A stretch of DNA of 64,000 bases from Tidjanibacter sp. (GTDB lineage Bacteria > Bacteroidota > Bacteroidia > Bacteroidales > Rikenellaceae). Made by a program: the position numbers and the translations under genes. How positions within the stretch are numbered: the stretch's first letter is position 1; the number at the start of each line of letters is the position of its first letter. Below, piece by piece: positions 54,370 through 63,829 of this stretch. Below the pieces are notes generated by a model, which saw only the letters and a list, made by a program, of their open reading frames with translations, was not told the origin of the DNA and searched no databases. The DNA lies in assembly GCA_017503805.1 (NCBI GenBank), contig JAFVSJ010000005.1:62001-126000 (forward strand), in the 5' to 3' direction.

Positions 54370-55965
54370 CTATTTTTTGCCTATGCGGCTCACCGTTGCG
54401 GTCACCCCGCTATTGTTAGCGCCAATTGCGGATGCCAGCTTGTGGGCCTCGCTCTCCTTTGTAAAGATTCCAACCGTGAAGATTGTATTGCCGTCGGCCG
54501 TAAACTTCGATATTTCCTTGTTGGGTGCGGTTTGGCGGATGGTACTAACAACCTCTTCGGGGAGTGCACCTCCTGCAACTCCCGAAATCTCAACGCGATA
54601 CATTGCGGGCTTGTCGCCTGAAGTGGTCGGCTTGCTACGGTCAACATAGTCATCACGACGTATGCCATCACGCCACATAACAAGTTCGGGCTGCTTGAAT
54701 CCGAGCTTGCGCAAGTAGGCTATATCATCTTGAGCACTGAGTGCAGTTGGGTATAGACCTATGCAAATATAGGTGCGACCATCCTCCCTGCGGTCACGAT
54801 ATAGGGGTTTGACGTTGCGGAATACTTTTGTAGATGTCGGTAGGCTTGCGTAATTGGCTACTGTGATGGAGTAGAGCTCTCCTTGGGCGGGGATTTTGAT
54901 TTGCGGCAGAGCCGATACTGCAATGTGTTTACTCTTCTTGTCAACTTTTACGGCAGCAAATTTGATGTCGGAGCGTTTGGGCTGACCGATTGGTGCAAAG
55001 AGGGTAGAGGTGAAATCGTAATTTTCAGCCTTCACACGCAAAGAATCGGTCATCTCTGGTGCTATCTGCTCTGCAAGTTCTATCTCAAACAGAAGAGTTT
55101 GATGCAGGCGGTGTGGATAAATGGCAATGTCGGTATTGCTGCATTTGCCGTTAAACTTCTCATACATTGCATCTTCGATGGCAGCCATTTTCTCATTATA
55201 CTCATCCTGGACAGCCATCCCGAGCGAGTCGGCAAAACCAATGTAGGAATTGAGTTTGCTCTCTATGAGGCGGTCGCTGCGAGAGATAATCTCCCTTGCT
55301 ACCTTCTCTCCATCCTCAAGCGAGGTGAGATAGTCGGCGTAATGCTGCTCGAGAGTTTGAAGGCTTGTGGATTTTGCATAGCCATCAAGAGCTATTTCTG
55401 CGTTGTGGTAGCAGGTCGCGTAGCTGCCAATGAGCCCGTCTATCTCTTTTTCAATCAGTGCATATCTTCTCGACGCCGTTGTGAATAAAGACTTTAGGTT
55501 GTTGCTTATATTAGGCTTATTATCAGTCTTTTCGGATGGCTCTGCTGTCGTGTCAAAAGGTGTTTGCTCCTCTTGCGCGGGTTGTTGAATGGGTTGTTCC
55601 ACCTCAGGAGTCTGTGGAATCGTGTCTACCGTGGTTTCCTCATTTGCCAGAGGGGTTGCAGTGGTCGTGGATGGCTCTTGAGATGTGGTTGGCTGTGTGT
55701 TCTGGGCTGCTAATTTTTCGATAGCAGCGTCTATTGCATCGCATTGTTTCTCAAGCTCATATACGACTCGGGCGGTCGAGTCGCAGGGAGTTTGTTGCAA
55801 ACTATTGCGTAGCTCCGCAAGAGTCTGTTGGACTCTTTCTCGACGCATTGTAAGTTGACGTGTTTGTCGCTCGGCAAAAGAGCCAAGCGTATTTTGTCCG
55901 TAAGTATTTGCTATGCCTAAAACTATGGTTGCGGCCAGCAGAATCAGATGTTTTATACCCACCAT
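54370..55965 (-). CDS. Exported protein with two C-terminal SPOR-like repeats, 531 aa
   Basis: A signal peptide (MVGIKHLILLAATIVLGIANTYG) is followed by a coiled coil (about 30-85), a Thr/Pro/Glu-rich linker (about 88-150), a helical middle (about 150-300), and two SPOR-like modules. The modules start near LYSITVANYASLPTSTKVF and MYRVEISGVAGGALPEEVV, each with a closing GLYPTALSAQDD- or GIFTKESEAHKL-type segment. SPOR domains bind denuded septal peptidoglycan. The start overlaps trkH by 13 bases, showing co-translation. I do not recognise the whole family. Confidence 0.82.
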   Translation of the reverse strand: MVGIKHLILLAATIVLGIANTYGQNTLGSFAERQTRQLTMRRERVQQTLAELRNSLQQTPCDSTARVVYELEKQCDAIDAAIEKLAAQNTQPTTSQEPSTTTATPLANEETTVDTIPQTPEVEQPIQQPAQEEQTPFDTTAEPSEKTDNKPNISNNLKSLFTTASRRYALIEKEIDGLIGSYATCYHNAEIALDGYAKSTSLQTLEQHYADYLTSLEDGEKVAREIISRSDRLIESKLNSYIGFADSLGMAVQDEYNEKMAAIEDAMYEKFNGKCSNTDIAIYPHRLHQTLLFEIELAEQIAPEMTDSLRVKAENYDFTSTLFAPIGQPKRSDIKFAAVKVDKKSKHIAVSALPQIKIPAQGELYSITVANYASLPTSTKVFRNVKPLYRDRREDGRTYICIGLYPTALSAQDDIAYLRKLGFKQPELVMWRDGIRRDDYVDRSKPTTSGDKPAMYRVEISGVAGGALPEEVVSTIRQTAPNKEISKFTADGNTIFTVGIFTKESEAHKLASAIGANNSGVTATVSRIGKK

Positions 55966-57398
55966 TTCATTGTAAAGAAGTGAAGAAGACCAAATATCTC
56001 AAGACGGCCAAGTAACATTTGAAGAGTGCTTACCAGCTTGACAATCACCGGCATAGAAGAAAAGTTATTGAGCGAGCCCACCTCTCCAAATCCCGGGCCG
56101 ATATTACCCATCGAGGCAACCGATGCGGTGAAACTCGTTGTAGTGTCGAGTCCACAAGCGGCATTTATCAGTGTGCCTGCCAAAATTATAAGGATGTATA
56201 TGACGATGTAGAGAATTGCAAAATTCACAGTGCTCGACTCCTGCACTACACCATCGTTCTTGATTCTGATAACAATGTTTGGGTGTTGCTGTTTCTTAAT
56301 CTGCATACGGATAACCTTGCCAGCCATCATCACTCGATCGCTCTTCAGACCACCGGCCGTTGAACCTGCCATACCTCCCTGGATTGATAGGTACACCAGG
56401 ATGCAGACGCATAGGGCAGGCCAAATGTTTGTGTCTGCCGTAGCAAATCCCGTAGAAGTCACAATAGAAACACCTTGGAATATTCCGTGTCGCAATGATT
56501 CCCAGATAGTTGAGTACGAGCCATTCGACCAAAGGTTTAGACTCATAATCAGGCACATTGTGAGTGTGGTGATGATGTAGAACTTTGCGTTTTCGTTGTT
56601 GAAAACATTGTTCTTGCGGAACGTCAACGTGGCGAAAATCACACCGAGATGTATGCTTGCTGCAAACATAAAAAATACGGTGATACCCTCAATCCACACA
56701 TTGTTGAAATGGCCTATACTTGCATTCTTGGTGCTGAATCCACCCGTCGCAATGGTGGAAAGTGCGTGATTTACAGCATCAAACCACCCCATACCCGCCA
56801 ATTTGAGCGCGATGGTGTCGGCAATGGTCATACCCAGATATACTCCCATCAAAATCTTGATAATCGTGTTGGATGTATAGCGATAGTTATCCCTTGCCAT
56901 TGACGAAATCTCCAAGTTGGAAACGGTCATTCGGCTACGCCCAATCATAGGCATAATCACAAGCGCAAACATCACGACTCCCGCACCACCAATCCAATTC
57001 GTCACCGAACGCCAAAATAGAAGTCCTTTAGGCAGCGCCTCAACGTCGTTGAGAATCGATGCTCCTGTAGTGGTAAAGCCCGAAACACTCTCAAACCACG
57101 CATTAATAGGCGAGAACTCGCCACCCCAAAGCAGATAGGGGAATGTGCCCACGATACAAGAGGTGACCCACGCTCCAATCACAATTGCATAGCTCTCTTT
57201 TGAGCTGATACTCTTGGTTTTACCGACAAAAATTGCAGGGAAACTGCCGAGCAGAGAGGTCAGTAGGAACGATAGTAACAAGGGTACAAATCCCGAGTCG
57301 ATACCGTTGAAATAGGATATGATTGCCGACATCAGCATAAATGCCGACTCAAAGAGCAATACTATACCTATGTATCTGAATACTATCTGCAATCTCAT
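55953..57398 (-). CDS. trkH: TrkH-family potassium uptake protein
   Basis: The 481-residue inner-membrane protein has four pore loops with filter glycines: ESVSGFTTTGASIL, HALSTIATGGFSTKN, VSIVTSTGFATADT and ASMGNIGPGFGEVG. It is the translocating subunit of a Trk/Ktr-type potassium system. No trkA partner is encoded in the window. The gene lies 12 bases after the sensor-like gene, and the three genes form one unit. Confidence 0.96.
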   Translation of the reverse strand: MRLQIVFRYIGIVLLFESAFMLMSAIISYFNGIDSGFVPLLLSFLLTSLLGSFPAIFVGKTKSISSKESYAIVIGAWVTSCIVGTFPYLLWGGEFSPINAWFESVSGFTTTGASILNDVEALPKGLLFWRSVTNWIGGAGVVMFALVIMPMIGRSRMTVSNLEISSMARDNYRYTSNTIIKILMGVYLGMTIADTIALKLAGMGWFDAVNHALSTIATGGFSTKNASIGHFNNVWIEGITVFFMFAASIHLGVIFATLTFRKNNVFNNENAKFYIITTLTMCLIMSLNLWSNGSYSTIWESLRHGIFQGVSIVTSTGFATADTNIWPALCVCILVYLSIQGGMAGSTAGGLKSDRVMMAGKVIRMQIKKQQHPNIVIRIKNDGVVQESSTVNFAILYIVIYILIILAGTLINAACGLDTTTSFTASVASMGNIGPGFGEVGSLNNFSSMPVIVKLVSTLQMLLGRLEIFGLLHFFTMKWWV

Positions 57399-57410
57399 AC
57401 TGCTGCGATT

Positions 57411-58160
57411 CTATTGCTGTTTTTTGTTTTGGCTGATTAATTCTGCTATATTCTCATTGAGTTGAGCAAGCTCACCCTCTGCCTCTATCTTCATTTGATA
57501 TGGTATTCGATTCTTCATATAGTTATCGAGACTACGGCTAATCTGACGCACCGGCTTGGTGTAGTAGGTGTCTATGAAGAAGTAGAAAAGCAGCAGAATT
57601 GATACGGCTATAATGAGCGTTAAAACACTGGGAGTGATAGTCTTATATACGTCATCCTCAAGTTTGGATACACGCAGCGCAACAGAGCTGCGAGGAGAGG
57701 TCATATAGCTCTTGATGGCGCTGTCGAGTGCGTAATATGACTTTACATAAGAGTCCATAAACCACCTCTCTTCCTCCTGCCCAATGAGATTGGGGGAGTG
57801 GTGCTCGATGATGGAGTGATAGTGGCTATTGGCATCGTAAATTGCCTTCAGGTAGGGACTGTCGGGATTATTCTCCATTGCCTCTAGCAGGGCTGCATTA
57901 AGCTCATAGACACCGTTATGATACTCAGATGAAGCTATGGATTGTTCGAGAAGCACCATATTGAGCACAGAGCGATTCTGGGTCTGCAGGGCGTTGAGCA
58001 TTCTCGAGGCATATTCGGTGCTCTGTGTGCTCTCCTCAATGGCGGCCTCGGTCGATGCACGAAGTCGATTGAGCTCGAAAATGTTGATAATCACCGCACA
58101 TAGCAGCACGATGAGCACAGCAATGAAGCCAATGGATATTTTTCTTCGGATGGTGTTCAT
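57411..58160 (-). CDS. Stand-alone four-helix-bundle sensor/HAMP-like membrane protein, 249 aa
   Basis: The layout is a membrane span (about 10-28, ISIGFIAVLIVLLCAVIINI), a periplasmic four-helix-bundle sensor (about 30-180), a second span (about 178-200, LTLIIAVSILLLFYFFI), and a HAMP-like stretch (TKPVRQISRSLDNYMKNRIP). It then stops after about 45 cytosolic residues (LAQLNENIAELISQNKKQQ). No kinase, cyclase or methyl-accepting output domain follows in any frame before trkH. The ATG at 58160 lies 25 bases after a -7 box. Confidence 0.8.
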   Translation of the reverse strand: MNTIRRKISIGFIAVLIVLLCAVIINIFELNRLRASTEAAIEESTQSTEYASRMLNALQTQNRSVLNMVLLEQSIASSEYHNGVYELNAALLEAMENNPDSPYLKAIYDANSHYHSIIEHHSPNLIGQEEERWFMDSYVKSYYALDSAIKSYMTSPRSSVALRVSKLEDDVYKTITPSVLTLIIAVSILLLFYFFIDTYYTKPVRQISRSLDNYMKNRIPYQMKIEAEGELAQLNENIAELISQNKKQQ

Positions 58161-58184
58161 AGTGTTCAATCCTTTTTTGTCAAG

Positions 58185-58192
58185 CAAATATA
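58185..58192 (-). promoter_or_regulatory. Candidate -7 box (TATATTTG) for the sensor-trkH-SPOR unit
   Basis: Minus-strand TATATTTG (58192-58185) matches exactly and sits in the 37-base space after mtaB. This would allow transcription apart from mtaB. The nearest TTG is 23 bases upstream, longer than usual. Confidence 0.5.
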
Positions 58193-58197
58193 CTACT

Positions 58198-59490
58198 TTA
58201 TTCAATCACTTCCGCCAACATTTCGCATTTATCGTCTACCTCAAGTAGTCGTACGCGCTCCGATGTATTGATGCGGGAGGCATCGTAGCGCATTTTAACC
58301 TTGATGTAATTCTCCGTAAATCCTACCATCCAACCCGCCTTTTCGGAGCTCTCCCACAGCACTTTAGCCTCTGTGCCGAGGTGTTTTTCGTAGAAACGGC
58401 GGTGAAGAGTTTGGCACAGCTCCTCAAGACGAGCGGCACGGGCTGTCTTAACCGAGTCTTGGACTTTGTTTTTCATCGCAGCTGCCGGCGTATTGGCGCG
58501 TGCCGAGAATGGAAAAACGTGGAGGTAAGCGGGTGCAAGGCTCTCTAAAAAGTCATAAGTCATCTGAAATTCCTCGTCGGTTTCGCCCGGAAAACCTACT
58601 ATCACATCTATGCCGATGAAGGCATCCGGCATAGCTCTGCGGACCGCCTCAATGCGAGCCTTAAACATAGCAGTGTTATAGCGACGACGCATCGCATTAA
58701 GCACTCTGTCACAGCCACTTTGGATAGGGATGTGGAAGTGGGGCTGGAACTTGGTTGATGTGGTGCAAATGTCTATAATCTCATCGGTCAAGAGGTTGGG
58801 CTCGATGGAGGAGATGCGGTATCGCTCAATGCCCTCAACTTTGTCGAGCGCACGAAGTAGGTCGGCAAAACTTTCCCCTGTGGTGCGACCGAAATCACCG
58901 GTGTTTACACCAGTTATGACAATCTCTTTATGTCCCTTATCTGCAATGGTTTGAGCTTCCGCTACAATGTCGTTGATGGGCATATTGCGGCTTGCACCGC
59001 GTGCATTGTGGATGGTACAGTAGCTACAGCAATAGTCGCATCCATCTTGCACTTTGAGAAATGCACGTGTGCGGTCGCCTGATGAGAATGCTGCAAAGAA
59101 CCTTGTAAGTTCCTCCGTTGTGCAGCTCGTAACCTCTTGGCGCTCACCTTTGTGGCCAAGTTCCACGACCTTGCGGTAGAGGTCGCCCTTATCGTTATTG
59201 GACAGCACGATGTCCACTCCATCAATGGCGGCTATTTCGTAGGGCTTGAGTTGTGCATAACAACCAGTTACGGCAATGATTGCCTCTGGATTGAGCCTAT
59301 GGATACGGCGCACAATGTTGCGACATTTTTTGTCGGCGTGTTCGGTAACCGAACAGCTGTTGATAACGCACACGTCAGCTTCGCGGAAGTCATCGGTGCG
59401 CTCGTAGCCGCCGTTTTCAAACTCGCGAGCCAATGTGGAGGATTCCGAAAAATTGAGTTTACATCCGAGTGTATGGAAACAAACTTTCAT
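58198..59490 (-). CDS. mtaB: tRNA t6A37 methylthiotransferase MtaB
   Basis: The 430-residue radical-SAM methylthiotransferase converts t6A to ms2t6A at position 37. The N-terminal MTTase domain has FHTLGCKLNFSESS, and the radical-SAM cluster motif CDYCCSYC lies near residue 148. The C-terminal region (about 370-425) acts as the TRAM-like RNA-binding part. The length and the CKLN opening separate it from MiaB and RimO. Confidence 0.95.
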   Translation of the reverse strand: MKVCFHTLGCKLNFSESSTLAREFENGGYERTDDFREADVCVINSCSVTEHADKKCRNIVRRIHRLNPEAIIAVTGCYAQLKPYEIAAIDGVDIVLSNNDKGDLYRKVVELGHKGERQEVTSCTTEELTRFFAAFSSGDRTRAFLKVQDGCDYCCSYCTIHNARGASRNMPINDIVAEAQTIADKGHKEIVITGVNTGDFGRTTGESFADLLRALDKVEGIERYRISSIEPNLLTDEIIDICTTSTKFQPHFHIPIQSGCDRVLNAMRRRYNTAMFKARIEAVRRAMPDAFIGIDVIVGFPGETDEEFQMTYDFLESLAPAYLHVFPFSARANTPAAAMKNKVQDSVKTARAARLEELCQTLHRRFYEKHLGTEAKVLWESSEKAGWMVGFTENYIKVKMRYDASRINTSERVRLLEVDDKCEMLAEVIE

Positions 59491-59550
59491 TTTGTGCCTT
59501 AATGGTGGTTAATTTGGTGCGAAAATATGAATAATTTTGGGACTTTTGAG

Positions 59551-59558
59551 TAAATTTG
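59551..59558 (+). promoter_or_regulatory. Candidate -7 box (TAAATTTG) for the ABC-3 permease gene
   Basis: TAAATTTG fits TAnnTTTG and lies 28 bases before the ATG at 59587. No -33 TTG at normal spacing was seen. Confidence 0.45.
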
Positions 59559-59586
59559 CAGGCTTTTTACAAATCAACTGTCTAAA

Positions 59587-60423
59587 ATGGAGTTCTTAAG
59601 GGCTGTCGCAACATATCAGTTTCTTGCCAATGCGCTTCTTGCAGCCGTATTATCGGGGATTGCTTGCGGAATTGTGGGCACCTATGTGACCTCACGCCGA
59701 ATGGTTTTCCTTAGTGGCGGCATTACTCACGCATCGTTTGGCGGCATAGGTATCGCATACCATTTCGGTCTCAATCCAATTGCCGGAGCAATGGCATTTG
59801 CTATTCTTTCGGCACTTGGCATCGAGTGGGCCGGTGCGAAAGGTAAGATGAGAGAAGATTCCGCAATCGGCATAGTTTGGAGTGTGGGTATGGCCATAGG
59901 TCTGCTCTTTATTTTCGCCACACCCGGATATGCACCAAACCTTATGAGTTTCCTGTTCGGCGACATTCTTACAGTAAGTTACAGTAATACAATCGCTTTA
60001 GCTGTGTTAGTTGTAGTTCTGCTTGCGATAATGATTCTCTTTGGTAGGCCACTAATATATGCCGCATTCGATAGAGAGTATGCACGTAGTCAGGGTGTCC
60101 CGGCAGATGCGATACTTACGGTTATGACCGTTCTGACCTCGGTGGCTATTGTGCTATCTATCAGGATTGTGGGCATAGTCTTGCTCATCTCCCTGTTGAC
60201 AATCCCGCCTGCAATAGCAGCTTGCTTTACCAAGTCGTATACGAAAATTGCGAGTTGGGCATCACTATTTGCGGTTGTGGGCAATATTGTAGGCATCTAC
60301 CTTTCATACGAAATGGATCTTCCCGTGGGTGCTACCACAATAATTTTGCTTGCGGTTGCGCTTTTTATCGTAAAACTGCTAACTTTGTCATCTAAAAGAC
60401 CCTCAAAAAGGCTGGCAAATTAG
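59587..60423 (+). CDS. Metal ABC transporter permease (ABC-3/ZnuB-like)
   Basis: The 278-residue protein has about eight spans and the ABC-3 signatures GTYVTSRRMVFLSGGITHAS near 30 and IRIVGIVLLISLLTIPPA near 195. Such permeases import zinc, manganese or iron with a binding protein and an ATPase. Neither partner is encoded nearby in this window, so they must lie elsewhere. Confidence 0.92.
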   Translation: MEFLRAVATYQFLANALLAAVLSGIACGIVGTYVTSRRMVFLSGGITHASFGGIGIAYHFGLNPIAGAMAFAILSALGIEWAGAKGKMREDSAIGIVWSVGMAIGLLFIFATPGYAPNLMSFLFGDILTVSYSNTIALAVLVVVLLAIMILFGRPLIYAAFDREYARSQGVPADAILTVMTVLTSVAIVLSIRIVGIVLLISLLTIPPAIAACFTKSYTKIASWASLFAVVGNIVGIYLSYEMDLPVGATTIILLAVALFIVKLLTLSSKRPSKRLAN

Positions 60424-60437
60424 TGAATAAGTTGAGA

Positions 60438-61895
60438 ATGAAAACAATACATAGATTTACACTCAAAGCTTTCCTCGGGCCAATGGTGCTCTCGTTCTTC
60501 ATCGTGATGTTCATCCTGATGATGAACTTCGTGTGGCGCTATATAGACGAGTTGGTGGGTAAGGGCTTGAGTTTCAGCATTATCATAGAGTTGCTTTTCT
60601 ATGCTACGGCCAATATGATGCCGCTTGGCATCCCCTTGGCTACGCTTTTTGCGGGCATTATGACGATGGGTAACCTCGGAGAACACAACGAACTGTTGGC
60701 TATGAAGTCGGCAGGAATGTCGCTCCCGAGAATCCTTTCGCCGCTGATGGTGGTAGTTTTGTTTGTGGCGGTTGGCAGTTTCTTCGTGGTAAACAACCTT
60801 GTGCCATACTCCAATAAGAAAATGATGGCTATCATCTACGATATACGTCAGCAGAAGGAGAGTATGGAATTTAAGGATGGTATTTTCTTTAATGGTATCG
60901 ACAATATGAACATCCGCGTGGGGCACCAAGACCCGGAAACGCAATTGCTTACGGATGTGTTGATATACGATACGCGAGATAGAAATGGTAATATGACCAC
61001 TACGGTTGCCGATTCGGGATACATCTATATGTCAGACGATAAGAAGTTCCTGATGATTAAACTCTACAATGGCCAAACCTACGAAACCACACGCAATTAC
61101 AAGTGGAGTACGGAGAATGCGGTGCGTCATCAAGTGTTTGCGGAACAGAACGGTGCTTTGGCTATTGATGGTTTCGATTTTTCTCGCACGGATATGAACC
61201 TGTTTAGCAATCACCAGACAAAAGATATTGCTGAACTTCAAGTAGATATCGACTCATTGCGTATCGAATCCGACCGTGGCTCCGCGAGGTCCTACGAACC
61301 TCTATTGAAGAATTATCTGCTCGTTAGAGATAAGTCCGCTTTCGGCCTGTTCGATACCGTTCAGGTGGATTATTCATATAAAGAGCCTGCAGACCTCATC
61401 GCGGCGCTTGACACAATGTCGCTAAAAGATAAAGCAGCTATTGTGGGTAAAGCAAAAAGCAATGCGAGGATGTCGAGGAGCTCTCTTAATCGAAATGAAG
61501 ACTCGGCTAAAGATTCGCTTAATAAGCTATATCGTTCTCAGGTAGAATGGCATAGGAAAGTTTCCCTGCCTATATCGGTGATCATTTTCTTCCTCATCGG
61601 TGCGCCCCTCGGGGCGATTATCCGCAAGGGTGGCTTGGCAATGCCTGTTGTAGTTTCGGTGTTGTTTTTTGTGATCTACTACGTCATAAGCATTGCTGGA
61701 GAGAAAATGGCAAAAGAGGGTACTTGGGATGCAGGTTTTGGTATGTGGTTCTCCTCTTTGATACTATTCCCAATCGCACTATATCTGACTCGAATTGCTA
61801 CAAATGATTCCAATCTGTTTAATATGGATTGGTATATCGTGCAATTCAATAAACTAAAGGGGAAGGTGCAGGAGCTTAAGTTAAGGAAGAGATAA
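60438..61895 (+). CDS. LptF/LptG-family permease (lipopolysaccharide export)
   Basis: The 485-residue protein has three N-terminal and three C-terminal spans around a large periplasmic domain (about 120-370). The opening MKTIHRFTLKAFLGPMVLSF and LGEHNELLAMKSAGMSLPRIL are typical of YjgP/YjgQ proteins, which extract LPS with LptB. I chose the ATG at 60438; a GTG 15 bases upstream overlaps the previous stop. Whether it is LptF or LptG is not clear. Confidence 0.92.
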   Translation: MKTIHRFTLKAFLGPMVLSFFIVMFILMMNFVWRYIDELVGKGLSFSIIIELLFYATANMMPLGIPLATLFAGIMTMGNLGEHNELLAMKSAGMSLPRILSPLMVVVLFVAVGSFFVVNNLVPYSNKKMMAIIYDIRQQKESMEFKDGIFFNGIDNMNIRVGHQDPETQLLTDVLIYDTRDRNGNMTTTVADSGYIYMSDDKKFLMIKLYNGQTYETTRNYKWSTENAVRHQVFAEQNGALAIDGFDFSRTDMNLFSNHQTKDIAELQVDIDSLRIESDRGSARSYEPLLKNYLLVRDKSAFGLFDTVQVDYSYKEPADLIAALDTMSLKDKAAIVGKAKSNARMSRSSLNRNEDSAKDSLNKLYRSQVEWHRKVSLPISVIIFFLIGAPLGAIIRKGGLAMPVVVSVLFFVIYYVISIAGEKMAKEGTWDAGFGMWFSSLILFPIALYLTRIATNDSNLFNMDWYIVQFNKLKGKVQELKLRKR

Positions 61896-61903
61896 AAGTC
61901 AAT

Positions 61904-62863
61904 ATGCTTATGAATAGCAAAGATTTGCGTATTGTATATATGGGTACCCCCGATTTTGCGGTAGCACCACTCAAGGCCCTCGTAGAGGAAGGCTACAACA
62001 TCGTGGCTGTCGTGACCACTCCAGACAAACCGTCGGGAAGGGGACTCAAGGTTAACGAGAGTGCCGTTAAACGCTATGCCTCGTCTGTCGGCTTGCCGAT
62101 TCTTCAGCCTGTAAAGTTGCGAGATGAAGAGTTCGTCGAGTCGTTCAGAGCACTCAATGCTGATTTGGGAATAGTCATTGCATTTAGGATGTTGCCCGAA
62201 ATAATATGGGCTGCACCTCGACTCGGCACGTTTAATCTTCACGCATCGTTGTTGCCACAATATCGTGGTGCCGCACCCATTAACAGAGCCATAATGAACG
62301 GAGAAACTGTTACAGGTGTGACCACATTTATGCTCAATCCTCAAATTGATGAAGGCGCTGTACTTGGTCAAGTAAAGGTTAACATTGAGCCCAATGATAA
62401 TGTTGGTACTCTGCACGATAAGCTTATGGATGTTGGCGTAAATCTCGTTCTCGAAACAGTTGAAAAGATTGCTTCAGGTGAGGTGAAACCGATAGAGCAA
62501 GGGAGTATGATTGTGGGCGAGCTAAAGAGTGCACCGAAGATTTTCAAAGAGGATTGCCATATTGATTTTTCTATGCGGGGTGATTCGATTGTCAACCTCG
62601 TCAGGGGACTTTCGCCATACCCTGCAGCTTGGGCCTCGCTTAGCGATGCGCTCTCGGTCAAAGTATTTGAGGTTGAGTTTATTCCTTGCGATGTAAACGA
62701 TGAGGTCGGTACGATTATTTCCGACGAGCGTAACTATATAAGGGTAGTTTGTGCCGATGGCCTAATCGAGCTAAAAGAGTTGCAGCTCTCGGGCAAGAAA
62801 CGAATGTCGGCCCAAGAGCTGCTGCGTGGCTTCAGAAATATAACTTCCTATAAATTAAGCTAA
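61904..62863 (+). CDS. fmt: Methionyl-tRNA formyltransferase
   Basis: The 319-residue enzyme formylates initiator Met-tRNA. It has RIVYMGTPDFAV near 8, TTPDKPSGRGLKV near 44, and the catalytic region FNLHASLLPQYRGAAPINRA near 105. A second ATG two codons in is an equally good start. The gene lies 8 bases after the Lpt permease gene and its stop overlaps that of the convergent gene. Confidence 0.97.
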   Translation: MLMNSKDLRIVYMGTPDFAVAPLKALVEEGYNIVAVVTTPDKPSGRGLKVNESAVKRYASSVGLPILQPVKLRDEEFVESFRALNADLGIVIAFRMLPEIIWAAPRLGTFNLHASLLPQYRGAAPINRAIMNGETVTGVTTFMLNPQIDEGAVLGQVKVNIEPNDNVGTLHDKLMDVGVNLVLETVEKIASGEVKPIEQGSMIVGELKSAPKIFKEDCHIDFSMRGDSIVNLVRGLSPYPAAWASLSDALSVKVFEVEFIPCDVNDEVGTIISDERNYIRVVCADGLIELKELQLSGKKRMSAQELLRGFRNITSYKLS

Positions 62864-63795
62864 TTCCCTTGTTGATAGTTTTTTATGTTGGTGGCGATAC
62901 ACTCCACCAATGTCTCTATTGACTCTACTGCCGACCAAGCATTGTGTGGCGACAGAAGGAGTTTGTCTTTGTCTGCAATGTGAAGTAGGGGAGAGTCGGC
63001 CGGCATTGGCTCGGTAGGGTAGACATCAAAGGCAGCTCCGGCTATCACGCCGTTGTCAAGGGCGTGAGCTACGGCTTCTTCAGTCACAATACCCCCTCGA
63101 GCAACGTTTACAATGAGTGAAGATGGTTTCATTAGCGCGAGTTCTCTTTCGCCTATTAACCCTTTGGTATGCTCATTCAATGGGCAGTGAACCGAAATTA
63201 CATCTGCCCAGGCGAGTAGTGAATCGAGATCTTTTTGTTCGTACTCCTCTTTGCGGATAGCGCCTGATGTTGAAGCGTAAGCAACATTGCAGCCAAATGC
63301 AGTTGCAAGCCTTGCAACCTCTCGTCCGATATTGCCCATACCAATTACGCCCCAATTTTTGCCCCAAAGTCGGTGGGTAGGACGGTCAAAATTCACCCAT
63401 TCACCCGATGCGCTGTAAGCACCGCTTTTGACATATCTATCGTAATATATCACCTGCCTTTGTAGTGCTAAAATGCTGCCCAGAGTGGCCTCTGCAACGG
63501 TATGTGTAGAGTATCCAACCGCATTGCGAACAGAAATGTTATACTCTTTTGCGGCATCCAAATCAATATTATTGACACCTGTGGCAGCCACACAGATGAG
63601 TCTAAGTTTCGGCAGTTGCTCCATCTCTTTCCTGCCAATTATCACCTTGTTTACTATTATCACCTCGGCATCTTTGCTGCGTTCTATCACCTGCTCGGGT
63701 CGTGTTGATGCGTAGCCCATATAATTGCCCAACTGCCTAATGGCGGTAAGGTCCGTTCCACCTAAAGTGTACTCATCTAAAAATACAATATTCAT
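62860..63795 (-). CDS. D-2-hydroxyacid dehydrogenase (glycerate dehydrogenase-like)
   Basis: The 311-residue NAD-dependent enzyme has the cofactor motif GVIGMGNIGREVARLATAFG near 152, the catalytic Arg in NVARGGIVTEE near 230, Glu in YPTEPMP, and His in LSPHNAW near 283. Unlike SerA in this window it keeps the catalytic His. It may reduce hydroxypyruvate or a related 2-oxoacid. It follows the tcdA end by 34 bases. Confidence 0.9.
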   Translation of the reverse strand: MNIVFLDEYTLGGTDLTAIRQLGNYMGYASTRPEQVIERSKDAEVIIVNKVIIGRKEMEQLPKLRLICVAATGVNNIDLDAAKEYNISVRNAVGYSTHTVAEATLGSILALQRQVIYYDRYVKSGAYSASGEWVNFDRPTHRLWGKNWGVIGMGNIGREVARLATAFGCNVAYASTSGAIRKEEYEQKDLDSLLAWADVISVHCPLNEHTKGLIGERELALMKPSSLIVNVARGGIVTEEAVAHALDNGVIAGAAFDVYPTEPMPADSPLLHIADKDKLLLSPHNAWSAVESIETLVECIATNIKNYQQGN

Positions 63796-63829
63796 ATTAT
63801 CAATATATTAATTATTAGTAGCTCAATTA

